A DNA stretch of 15,618 bases from Planctomycetota bacterium (GTDB lineage Bacteria; Planctomycetota; MHYJ01; JACPRB01), in the NCBI GenBank assembly GCA_016200125.1, contig JACQFK010000084.1, positions 1-15,618 on the forward strand, in the 5' to 3' direction. This document shows positions 7,441 to 14,493 of this stretch, piece by piece. Position numbers and translations under genes: made by a program. The notes below the pieces were generated by a model, which was not told the origin of the DNA, searched no databases, and was given only the letters and a program-made list of their open reading frames with translations. Each line of letters begins with the position of its first letter. Position 1 is the first letter of the stretch.

Positions 7441-8576
7441 TCCGCGGTCGCCTGGGCGTTGGCGTAGCCGGCGAAGACGTCCGCGACCTTGCCCGCCGCG
7501 GCGTCGCCCCCGTGGACGTAGACGCGCCACTTCAGGACGAGGGACTCGCCCTTCGCGATCGTGTTCTCGCCCTTGATGATCCAGGGGTTGGCCGCGAAGA
7601 GGCCGTAAGCGCGGACGTGCCAGTCCGAGGGATAGCGGAAGCTCGAGGGATGGTTCAGGATCGAAATGCCGACCTTCTTGCCGTCGACCTCGCCCGAGTA
7701 GTCCACCCAGGGCGAGCCGTTGGCGCGGGCGGCCTTCTCGCCCCTGTCTCCCCTGGCGTCAAGGATCATCTCGGGAGCGTCTCCCTTGGCGAAACTCAGC
7801 TCCTTCGTCAGTCTCGCCGCGAAGGCGCCCTCCTTCGCCATCTTGATGTCCTTGGCGAAGACGACCGGCCCGTTCGAGGCCTTGAGCGTGATGGTCCAGT
7901 CCATGACGACGTCCTCCCCCGCATTGAGGATGAGGATGTCCTGAGTCTCGGCCAGGTCCTCGCCCCAGGCGTTCTCCGCGACGAGGCGGGCGCCGGCGGG
8001 GCCCTGCTCCTTCTTCACGATCGACTTGGGCGTGATCGCGGTCTTGGACCAGTACTCCTTGCCGTTGACCTCGCCGAAGCAGAAGTAGAGGCCGGTGTGG
8101 TGGGGATGGTCGGCGGGCTCTCCCTCCTTCGGCGTCACGGGGTAGCCGCGGAGCAGGTTCACCCCGCGCGAGCTGAGCGGCCTGAAGAAGGGTTTCTTGT
8201 GCTTCTCCGCCATCGATCCCGTGTAGTAGCGCGTGATCTCCCGGTCGCCTCCCTTCACGGAGATGAACCCGGCGGGATCATCGGTCAGGGAGATGCCCCC
8301 TCCCTTGGCCGTGCCGGTCTTCACGGCGATGCGGGTCTTCTCGCCGGCGGGGATGAACGGCAGCAGGAGGCGCACCGTGTTGCCCTCGCCCTGCGCGGCG
8401 ATCGTATTGCCCTTCTCGTCGGCAGCGTGGAACGGCGCGGCGACCTTCACTTTCGCCTCGACGGAGACCCAGCGGCGGTCTTTCTCGAAGGGCGCGATCG
8501 TGACGACGGCGGCGTCCTGCGCCGGCTCGGCCGCGAAGGCGAGGGCGCCCAGGAACAGCAGGGTCAGGCTGCGCAT
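7437..8576 (-). CDS. DUF6807 / PmoA-like family protein
   Basis: 379 residues with a Sec signal (MRSLTLLFLGALAFAA, cleavage near residue 16). The diagnostic DHPHHTGLYFCFGEVNG segment (His157-Pro-His-His160, then EYWSK) and a C-terminal LVLKWRVYVHGGDA stretch match the family annotated as 'methane oxygenase PmoA' or DUF6807, common in Planctomycetota and Verrucomicrobia. That name is historical: the protein has no membrane helices and does not resemble the copper monooxygenase subunit. Members are exported, mostly beta proteins found in carbohydrate loci; the HPHH cluster could bind metal or be catalytic. The start is supported by GAGGA (8589-8585) 8 nt upstream, abutting the TAA of the preceding gene. 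It overlaps the sialidase by 4 nt (GTGA). Family call is good; biochemical function is unknown. Confidence 0.82.
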   Translation of the reverse strand: MRSLTLLFLGALAFAAEPAQDAAVVTIAPFEKDRRWVSVEAKVKVAAPFHAADEKGNTIAAQGEGNTVRLLLPFIPAGEKTRIAVKTGTAKGGGISLTDDPAGFISVKGGDREITRYYTGSMAEKHKKPFFRPLSSRGVNLLRGYPVTPKEGEPADHPHHTGLYFCFGEVNGKEYWSKTAITPKSIVKKEQGPAGARLVAENAWGEDLAETQDILILNAGEDVVMDWTITLKASNGPVVFAKDIKMAKEGAFAARLTKELSFAKGDAPEMILDARGDRGEKAARANGSPWVDYSGEVDGKKVGISILNHPSSFRYPSDWHVRAYGLFAANPWIIKGENTIAKGESLVLKWRVYVHGGDAAAGKVADVFAGYANAQATAE

Positions 8577-8592
8577 GCGGGTCTTCCTCTTA
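8577..8592 (-). promoter_or_regulatory. Ribosome binding site of the DUF6807 gene, next to the upstream stop
   Basis: Reading the minus strand, TAAGAGGAAG runs straight from the stop of the oxidoreductase gene into a GAGGA Shine-Dalgarno (8589-8585), 8 nt before the ATG at 8576. The packing implies one transcript and probable re-initiation by terminating ribosomes. Confidence 0.65.
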
Positions 8593-10041
8593 GGGGTTCT
8601 CGGGGACCACGAAGGGCTTCCGGTACTCGCGGGTCAGCAGCTTGTCCGCCTCCGGATCGCCGACGAACTTCTCGTTCTTCGGATCGAAGGAGAGCGTCCG
8701 GCCCACGCGGAGCTGGGTCTTCGAAAGGTCGACGCCGTTCTCGGTGAGGTGCTTCCGGGTCCGGCTGAAGGCCTCGTTGCCCTCTTCGCAGGTGAAGGGA
8801 TCGTCCTTCGTGATCGGGCGGTTCTCGCCCAGCCGGTACGAGATGTTGGCCAGGTGGCAGAGCGAGGCCGAGAGGTGGCCGTCGAGCACGTCGGCGTTCA
8901 GGGTCTCGTGCTTGCCGCTCTTGATGCCCTCGATGAAGTTCCGGAAGTGGTTCATCGCCCGCCCGTCGTCCTTCACGTCGATGGGGATCCGGTTCCCCTT
9001 GAGGTCGTAGGCGTTCGAGCCCGCGATGAATCCTTCCTTGCAATGGACGTAGTTGCCGATGCCCTCGCCCGCGCTCTTGGCCTTGTCGGGCTCGAGGCCG
9101 GGCTGGACGTACTTGTCGGTCTCGAGGCCGCGCACCTCGAACATGAGCTGGCTGTCGCCGTAGTCGAACACGGCGATCTGGGTGTTGGGGGTCTCGCCAT
9201 CGTCCTCGTAGCCGAAGCGCCCGCCGATGCAGGTCACCTTGAGCGGGAGCGTGTTCTTGCCGAGGTACCAGCGGGCCTTGTCGATCTCGTGCACGCCCTG
9301 GTTGCCGATGTCGCCGTTGCCGGTGTCCCAGCGCCAGTGCCAGTTGTAGTGGAAGGTGTTCGGGTTGAAGGGCCGCTCGGGCGCCGGGCCCAGCCAGAGG
9401 TTGAAGTCGACGCCGGCGGGCACGGGGCCGTCGGGCTTCTTGCCGATCGACCCGCGCCGCTTGTAGCAGAGGCCGCGCGAGAGCTTGATCGGCCCGAGCT
9501 TTCCCTCCGCCAGGAAGGCCGCGGCCTTGCGGTGTCCGCCGCCCGACCGGCTCTGGGTGCCGTGCTGGACGCACTTGTTGTACTTGCGCGCCGCCTCGAC
9601 GAGCTTCCGGCCCTCCCAGATGTTGTGGCTGAGCGGCTTCTCGACGTAGACGTGCTTGCCCGCGATTACGGCGTTGATCGCGATCAGCGTGTGGGTGTGG
9701 TTGCAGGTGGCGATGGACACGGCGTCGATCGACTTGTCCTCCATGAGCTTGCGGAAGTCCTGGTAGTACACGGGCTTGTTGCCCGCTTTCTTCTCCACCG
9801 CGCTCATCGCGTTGTGGATCTGGTTCTCGTCGATGTCGCAGATCGCGGCGACCTGGACGTCCTTCATGGCCGCCCATTCGCCCACGTGGGCGAGGCCGCG
9901 GCCCTTCACGCCGCAGACGGCGATGCGGAGGACGTCGTTGGCGCCGGCCCGGCGGGCGGCGAAGGCGGGCGCCGGCAGCGCGGCCGCGGCGGCGGCCATC
10001 AGGGAGCTCCCCAGGAATTCGCGGCGGTTGAAGTTGCTCAT
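8590..10041 (-). CDS. Tat-exported Gfo/Idh/MocA-family oxidoreductase (fourth in operon)
   Basis: 483 residues. The start is the ATG at 10041, with AGGAG 7 nt upstream; an in-frame ATG at 10074 would bury the Tat signal. Tat signal: Asn5-Arg-Arg-Glu-Phe-Leu, then an Ala-rich core ending in AFA near residue 28. The Rossmann domain has GVKGRG (44-49), the CDIDEN nucleotide-contact segment (69-73) and the catalytic-lysine motif Glu-Lys-Pro (134-136). The C-terminal alpha/beta domain has HYNWHWRWD and GNQGVHEID with His251 and Asp254, the usual substrate-site pair. The last residues are REYRKPFVVPENP. Family role: NAD(P)-dependent oxidation of sugars or, in some lineages, NAD-dependent glycoside hydrolysis (GH109 type). 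The Tat signal implies export folded with cofactor. All key residues are present, so this is a good candidate for an active copy. Substrate cannot be assigned. Confidence 0.88.
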   Translation of the reverse strand: MSNFNRREFLGSSLMAAAAAALPAPAFAARRAGANDVLRIAVCGVKGRGLAHVGEWAAMKDVQVAAICDIDENQIHNAMSAVEKKAGNKPVYYQDFRKLMEDKSIDAVSIATCNHTHTLIAINAVIAGKHVYVEKPLSHNIWEGRKLVEAARKYNKCVQHGTQSRSGGGHRKAAAFLAEGKLGPIKLSRGLCYKRRGSIGKKPDGPVPAGVDFNLWLGPAPERPFNPNTFHYNWHWRWDTGNGDIGNQGVHEIDKARWYLGKNTLPLKVTCIGGRFGYEDDGETPNTQIAVFDYGDSQLMFEVRGLETDKYVQPGLEPDKAKSAGEGIGNYVHCKEGFIAGSNAYDLKGNRIPIDVKDDGRAMNHFRNFIEGIKSGKHETLNADVLDGHLSASLCHLANISYRLGENRPITKDDPFTCEEGNEAFSRTRKHLTENGVDLSKTQLRVGRTLSFDPKNEKFVGDPEADKLLTREYRKPFVVPENP

Positions 10042-10054
10042 GGATCCTCTCCTA
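10042..10054 (-). promoter_or_regulatory. Strong Shine-Dalgarno overlapping the upstream stop codon
   Basis: On the minus strand TAGGAGAGGATCC precedes the ATG at 10041. The AGGAG core (10053-10049) overlaps the TAG stop (10054-10052) of the preceding gene with a 7-nt spacer to the ATG. It fixes the start and implies coupled translation. Confidence 0.75.
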
Positions 10055-11467
10055 GACTTTCTCGGGAACCACAAAGGGCGCGCGATACTCGCGGCCGAGA
10101 AGCTTGTTCGCCTCGTCGTCGCCCGTGAACGTTTCGGTCTTGCCGTCGAAGGTCAGCGTCCTCCCGACCCGAACCGGGGTCTTCGAGAGGTCGAGGCCGT
10201 TCTCCTTGAGGTGCGCCGCCATCCGGTTCCAGGATTCGTTACCGGCATCGCTGCCCGCGAAGGGGGCGTCGCCGCTCACCGGCTTCGTCTCGCCCAGGCG
10301 GTGGGAGATGTTGGGCAGGTGGCAGAGCACCGTCGAGAGGTGGCCCTCGAGCACCTCGGAGTTGAGCTGCTCGCGGTTCCGGGTCTTGACCGCGTCGGCG
10401 AAGTTGCGGAAGTGCTCGCCGCCGCCGGAGAACTTCTCGATGATCTCGCCCTTGGGGTTGAAGGCGGCGAGCGTCTTGCCGCCCAGCACGAGATAGCCCT
10501 CTTCGCAGTGGAACACGTTGCCGCTCTGGATGTCCATGTACTTGTCGCTGGAGAGGCCTCGGATCTCCTGGATGATCTGGACGTCGCCGTAGTCGAGGAC
10601 GCCGATCTGGGTGTTGGGCGTGTTCCCGTCGTCCTCGTAGCCCAGGCGGCCGCCCAGGCTCATCGCCCGCTTCGGATGCTCGGTCTTGCCGAGGCCCCAG
10701 CGCGCGATGTCGAGGTAGTAGACGCCGTTGTTGGCGATCTCGCCGCCGCCGTACTCGAAGTTCCAGTGCCAGTTGTAGTGGAAGCGGTTCGGGTTGAAGG
10801 GACGGTCCGCGGCGGGTCCTTCCCAGAGGTTGTAGTCCACGCCCGCGGGCGCCGCGGCGTCCGCCAGCTTCCGGATCGACGCGCGGGCGCCGTAGCAGAT
10901 GCCGTGCGCGACCTTCACCTTGCCCAGCTTGCCCGAGCGCAGGAACGCGATCGCCGAGCGGTGGCTCTGGAGCGACCGCGTGTAGTTGCCCATCTGGACG
11001 ATCTTGTCGTGCTTGCGGGAGGCCTCGACCAGCTTGCGCTGCTCCCAGATGTTGTGGCCCAGCGGCTTCTCGACGTAGACGTCCTTGCCCGCCTGGATCG
11101 CCCAGATGGACGCGAGCACGTGCCAGTGGTTCGGCATCGCGATCGAGACGACGTCGACCGTCTTGTCGTCCATGATCTTCCGCAGGTCCTGGACGTAGCC
11201 GGGCTTGCGGCCCGTCCGCTTGTCGACGGCGTTCACGGCGTCCGCGACGACGTTGGAGTCCGGATCGCAGACGGCGACGACCTCGGCGTCCTTCATGTCG
11301 GCCCACTTGCCGGCGTGGACGCGTCCCTGGCCGTGGACGCCCAGGAGCGCCACGCGGAGCCGCTCGTTCGCCCCGGAGGGCCGGGCCGAGGCCAGGTCGG
11401 GGAGCGCCGCGCCGGCGCCGGCGGCGAGGGTCTGTCCGATGAAGCTGCGGCGGCTGAAACGAGACAT
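10052..11467 (-). CDS. Tat-exported Gfo/Idh/MocA-family oxidoreductase (third in operon), divergent active site
   Basis: 471 residues. Tat signal Ser5-Arg-Arg-Ser-Phe-Ile with an Ala/Gly-rich core. Rossmann motifs GVHGQG (43-48), CDPDSN (68-72) and Glu-Lys-Pro (133-135) are intact. The C-terminal domain has HYNWHWNFE and then ANNGVYYLD in place of the GNQGVHxxD of its paralogues, so the conserved His is replaced by Tyr250 while Asp253 remains. Its MPNHWH segment also differs from the T-C/S-NHxH of the sister genes. It ends in REYRAPFVVPEKV. The start is supported by AGGGAG, 9 nt upstream of the ATG. There is a 54-nt gap to the preceding gene and a 10-nt gap to the next. It is the most diverged copy; it may act on another substrate, use Tyr in catalysis, or have a binding role. 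Confidence 0.87.
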   Translation of the reverse strand: MSRFSRRSFIGQTLAAGAGAALPDLASARPSGANERLRVALLGVHGQGRVHAGKWADMKDAEVVAVCDPDSNVVADAVNAVDKRTGRKPGYVQDLRKIMDDKTVDVVSIAMPNHWHVLASIWAIQAGKDVYVEKPLGHNIWEQRKLVEASRKHDKIVQMGNYTRSLQSHRSAIAFLRSGKLGKVKVAHGICYGARASIRKLADAAAPAGVDYNLWEGPAADRPFNPNRFHYNWHWNFEYGGGEIANNGVYYLDIARWGLGKTEHPKRAMSLGGRLGYEDDGNTPNTQIGVLDYGDVQIIQEIRGLSSDKYMDIQSGNVFHCEEGYLVLGGKTLAAFNPKGEIIEKFSGGGEHFRNFADAVKTRNREQLNSEVLEGHLSTVLCHLPNISHRLGETKPVSGDAPFAGSDAGNESWNRMAAHLKENGLDLSKTPVRVGRTLTFDGKTETFTGDDEANKLLGREYRAPFVVPEKV

Positions 11468-11521
11468 GAAGAGGCTCTCCCTGGACTCCGCGATCCCCGC
11501 TCCAGCCCCCCCCGGGGCGTA
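11468..11521 (-). promoter_or_regulatory. Operon-internal spacer with Shine-Dalgarno
   Basis: This 54-nt gap is the longest inside the operon. It holds an eight-base C run on the + strand (11506-11513, G8 on the coding strand) adjoining GGGG, and a GGGAG Shine-Dalgarno (11481-11477) for the downstream gene. No convincing promoter or terminator is seen, though the CCCC/GGGG pair could fold weakly. Confidence 0.4.
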
Positions 11522-12979
11522 TCAGACGTTCTCGGGAACGACGTAGGGCTTGCGGTACTCCCGCGTCAGCAGCTTGGAGGCTTCCGCGTCGCCGGTCACC
11601 GTCTCCGTCTTCGAATCAAACTTGATCTCGCGGCCCATCACGAAGTTCGTCTCGAGGGGCACGTTGTTCTCCTTGAGGTGGTCGCGGAAGCGGCGGTACG
11701 TCTCGTTCGCCGCCTCGTTCTTGCCGAAGGGGTTCTCGGTGCTCAGCGGCTTGGGTGTCCCCAGGCGGTGCGAGATGTTCGCCAGGTGGCAGGCCGCCGC
11801 CGAATAGTGGCCGTCGAGGGCCGGCGCGTTCAGCGACTCGGGCTTGTTCGTCTTGATCGCGTCGATGAAGTTGCGGAAGTGCGCCGCATCCTCGCCGCCG
11901 CCGAAGCGCTGGATCAGCTCGCCCTTGGGCGAGTAGGCGATCGCGCCGCTGTAGGAGGGCACCACGAGCAGGCCCTCGGTGCACTCGAAGACGTCGCCGA
12001 CGAGCACGCCGGCGTTCTTGTCCTGGACGGCCGCGTACTTGTCGGTCGGCAGGCCGCGGACCTCGAAGATCAGCTGGACGTCGCCGTAGTCCTGGACGCT
12101 GATCTGCGTGTTGGGCGTCTCGCCGTCGTCCTCGTAGCCCAGGCGCCCGCCGACGCTGACGGTGCTGAGCGGATGCTCGTTCTTGTTGATGCCCCAGCGG
12201 GCGATGTCCACCTGGTGGACGCCCTGGTTGCCCAGGTCGCCGTTGCCCGTGTCCCACATCCAGTGCCAGTTGTAGTGGAAGCGGTTGGGGTTGAAGGGGC
12301 GCTCGGGGGCGGGTCCCAGCCAGATGTCGAAGTCGACGCCCGAGGGAACCGGGCCGTTCGGCTTCTTGCCGATGCTCTTGCGGGACTTGTAGCAGAAGCC
12401 GCGGGCCACCTTGACCTTGCCCAGCTTCCCGGAATGGAGGAAGTCCATCGCGTCGCGCATGCCCTTCATCGAGCGGCACTGCGTGCCGACGGCGACGACC
12501 TTGGCGTACTTCTTGCCCGCTTCCACGAGCTTGCGGCCTTCGAAGATGTTGTGGCTGACCGGCTTCTCGACGTAGGCGTGCTTCCCGGCCTGCACCGCCC
12601 AGATGCCCGCCAGCGAATGCCAGTGGTTGCAGGTGGCGACGGAGACGGCGTCGATCGACTTGTCCTCGAAGAGCTTCCGCAGGTCCTTGTAGTAGACCGG
12701 CTTCTTGCCGGAGACCTTCTCGATGCGGTCGACCGCGCCGTGGATGACGTTCTCGTCGATGTCGCAGATCGCGGCCACCTCGACGTCGGCCATCTTCAGC
12801 CACTGGTTGAGGTGATCCAGGCCTCGGCCCTTCACGCCGATCGTGGCGATGCGGAGCCGCTCGCTCGCGCCGACGCTGCGGCGCAGCTCGGAGCCGAGCA
12901 CCGGGATGGACGAGACGGCCGCCGCGGCGGCCGCCAGCGACGCATTCCCCAGGAACTGCCGGCGGGAGAACTGGGTCAT
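11522..12979 (-). CDS. Tat-exported Gfo/Idh/MocA-family oxidoreductase (second in operon)
   Basis: 485 residues. Tat signal Ser5-Arg-Arg-Gln-Phe-Leu and an Ala-rich core. The Rossmann motif GVKGRG (48-53), CDIDEN (72-77), NHWH, Glu-Lys-Pro (138-140) and the substrate-site pair His255/Asp258 in GNQGVHQVD are all present, followed by the ARWGINKNEHP helix/loop that its upstream sister lacks. HYNWHWMWD and the C-terminal REYRKPYVVPENV are shared with the other copies. Family knowledge points to NAD(P)-dependent redox chemistry on a carbohydrate; the Tat signal places it outside the cytoplasm. A GAGAGGA Shine-Dalgarno lies about 4 nt from the ATG. The gap to the preceding gene is 31 nt. It appears intact and is a useful reference for the altered neighbours. 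Confidence 0.89.
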   Translation of the reverse strand: MTQFSRRQFLGNASLAAAAAAVSSIPVLGSELRRSVGASERLRIATIGVKGRGLDHLNQWLKMADVEVAAICDIDENVIHGAVDRIEKVSGKKPVYYKDLRKLFEDKSIDAVSVATCNHWHSLAGIWAVQAGKHAYVEKPVSHNIFEGRKLVEAGKKYAKVVAVGTQCRSMKGMRDAMDFLHSGKLGKVKVARGFCYKSRKSIGKKPNGPVPSGVDFDIWLGPAPERPFNPNRFHYNWHWMWDTGNGDLGNQGVHQVDIARWGINKNEHPLSTVSVGGRLGYEDDGETPNTQISVQDYGDVQLIFEVRGLPTDKYAAVQDKNAGVLVGDVFECTEGLLVVPSYSGAIAYSPKGELIQRFGGGEDAAHFRNFIDAIKTNKPESLNAPALDGHYSAAACHLANISHRLGTPKPLSTENPFGKNEAANETYRRFRDHLKENNVPLETNFVMGREIKFDSKTETVTGDAEASKLLTREYRKPYVVPENV

Positions 12980-13010
12980 AGGGTCCTCTCTATATCCTCA
13001 AAGTAGTGTG

Positions 13011-14360
13011 TCAGACGGAGTCGGGGACTACAAACGGTTTCCGGTACTCGCGGGTCAGCATCTTGTCCGCCTCCGGGTCATCAACGAAGCGCTCCGTCTT
13101 GCCGTCGAAGGTCAGCGTCTTCCCCACCATGATCTGGGTCTGGTCGGGCTGGACGTCGTTCTCGACCATGTGCTCCTTGAAATGGTCGAAGGTGTCGGCG
13201 GCATCCTCGTTCTCGCCGAAGGGCCGGACCTTGTACATGGCATTGAGGCCGCCCAGCCGGTGGCTGATGTTCCCCAGGTGGCAGATCGAGCTCGAGATGT
13301 GGCCCTGCTCGATGTCCGCCGCCAGGTCGGAGGACTTGCCGCTCTTCACCGCGTCGACGAAATTCTGGAAATGGTCGCCCACGCCCGTGAACTTCTTGAC
13401 GACGTCGCCGCCCCTGTCGATCGCCGTGGCCTCGGAGCGGGAGAAGGTGAGGAGGCCGTCGGCGCAGTGGAAGACGACGCCGACCTTGACCTCCTTGTAG
13501 GGCTTCGTCGGCAGCCCCCGCACCTCGAAGATGATCTGGGGCTTGTCGCCGTAGTCGTAGGCGACGATCTGGCTGTTGGGGGTCTCGCCGTCGTCCTGGT
13601 AGCCGATGATGTCGATCTGGTGGATGCCCTGGTTGCCCAGGTCGCCGTTGCCGTAGTCCCAGAACCAGTGCCAGTTGTAGAAGAAGCGGTTCGTGTTGAA
13701 GGGGCGCTCGGGAGCCGGGCCGAGCCAGAGGTTGTAGTCGACCCCCGCGGGGACCGGCGTGTCCTCCACGTGGCCGATGGTCAGGCGCGGGTTGTAGCAG
13801 AGGCCCCGCGCGAACTTGACCTTGCCCAGCTTTCCTTCCTGGAGGAACTTGATCGCCTCCTGGAAGCCCTTGAAGGAGCGGCTCTGGGTCCCGGCCTGGC
13901 AGATCCGGTTGTACTTGCGGGCGGCTTCGATGATCTTGCGACCCTCCCGGATGTTGTGGCTCACGGGCTTCTCGACGTAGATGTGCTTGCCCGCCTGGAG
14001 GCCCCAGATCGCCAGCAGCGCATGGGTGTGGTTGGAGGTCGCGATCGTGATCGCGTCGACCGACTTGTCCTCGACCAGCTTCCGGAAATCCTGGTAGTAG
14101 GCCGGCTTCTTCCCGTTCTTCTGCTCGACGGCCTTCATGGCCTTGCCGATGATGTTCTCGTTGACGTCGCAGATCGCCGCAACCTCGACGCCGTTGAGCG
14201 CGAGGAGCTGGTTGACGTGCTCCATGCCCCGGCCGCGAACGCCCGTCACCGCGACGCGGAGGGTTTCGTTCCGCGAGGCGAAGGCCCGGGGCGAGAGCGC
14301 GGCCGCGGCCGCGGCCGCCGACGAAGCCGCCAGAAAGCGGCGGCGTGAAAGCTGACTCAT
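13011..14360 (-). CDS. Tat-exported Gfo/Idh/MocA-family oxidoreductase (first in operon), internally shortened
   Basis: 449 residues, the shortest of the four. Tat signal Ser5-Arg-Arg-Arg-Phe-Leu with a long poly-Ala core. GVRGRG (40-45), CDVNEN (65-70), NHTH and Glu-Lys-Pro (130-132) are present. The substrate-site motif GNQGIHQID (His247, Asp250) is intact, but the next residues run straight into IIGYQDDGE. The paralogues have about 20 more residues here (the ARW helix, a loop and a GGR strand), so this copy carries an in-frame gap of about 60 nt near 13602-13612. The reading frame is otherwise clean. AGGGGA, 8 nt before the ATG, supports the start. As first gene it borders the divergent promoter region. 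It could be a natural variant, a decayed copy or, less likely, an assembly error. It ends in REYRKPFVVPDSV. Confidence 0.87.
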   Translation of the reverse strand: MSQLSRRRFLAASSAAAAAAALSPRAFASRNETLRVAVTGVRGRGMEHVNQLLALNGVEVAAICDVNENIIGKAMKAVEQKNGKKPAYYQDFRKLVEDKSVDAITIATSNHTHALLAIWGLQAGKHIYVEKPVSHNIREGRKIIEAARKYNRICQAGTQSRSFKGFQEAIKFLQEGKLGKVKFARGLCYNPRLTIGHVEDTPVPAGVDYNLWLGPAPERPFNTNRFFYNWHWFWDYGNGDLGNQGIHQIDIIGYQDDGETPNSQIVAYDYGDKPQIIFEVRGLPTKPYKEVKVGVVFHCADGLLTFSRSEATAIDRGGDVVKKFTGVGDHFQNFVDAVKSGKSSDLAADIEQGHISSSICHLGNISHRLGGLNAMYKVRPFGENEDAADTFDHFKEHMVENDVQPDQTQIMVGKTLTFDGKTERFVDDPEADKMLTREYRKPFVVPDSV

Positions 14361-14493
14361 CGTGAGAATCCCCTGTCCAGCCCGCTCCCAGGGTGACCGT
14401 TCCTACTACTTCATACACGCGATTGCAGGGGCGGGTTCCGGGGCTTCTGCATAATGGGCCCCTTCCCGCGCCTCTTGGAGTAATATCGCTCCC
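14361..14493. promoter_or_regulatory. Divergent intergenic region between the oxidoreductase operon and the enolase-family gene
   Basis: These 133 nt must drive the six-gene operon leftward and the enolase-superfamily gene rightward. Toward the right, TAATAT (14481-14486) lies 7 nt before the ATG at 14494, a leaderless arrangement; no good -35 is seen 17 nt upstream. A second -10-like CATAAT is at 14450-14455. Toward the left, an AGGGGA Shine-Dalgarno (14374-14369) is clear, while the promoter is not; an A/T-rich patch at 14401-14417 is the best location. No convincing operator palindrome is seen. Confidence 0.45.

Noticed and set aside
7441..7530. Upstream ATG at 7530 as start of the sialidase
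   Set aside because: It adds 30 Arg-rich residues that are a shifted reading of the DUF6807 gene's end; the GTGA junction is the more natural start, although this leaves a short signal.
7437..8576. Reading the DUF6807 protein as a methane monooxygenase subunit because of the name PmoA
   Set aside because: It has a Sec signal but no membrane helices and none of the features of the copper monooxygenase; the name is a legacy label.
10042..10074. ATG at 10074 as start of the fourth oxidoreductase
   Set aside because: It lies inside the preceding gene and would place 11 residues before the Tat signal; the ATG at 10041 has an AGGAG at ideal spacing.
9776..13006. 1076-codon open frame on the + strand crossing three oxidoreductase genes
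   Set aside because: It runs through gene junctions and repeats the same low-complexity pattern three times because it is antisense to three paralogues; no domain is recognisable.
12989..13014. Internal promoter in the 31-nt gap between the first two oxidoreductases (CTGACA and TATAGA on the minus strand)
   Set aside because: The boxes are only 14 nt apart, too close for a sigma70 promoter, and the second overlaps the Shine-Dalgarno.
14450..14455. CATAAT as the main promoter of the enolase-family gene
   Set aside because: The nearest -35-like TTGCAG is 21 nt away and the box would give a leader without a Shine-Dalgarno; TAATAT beside the ATG fits better, though neither is proven.
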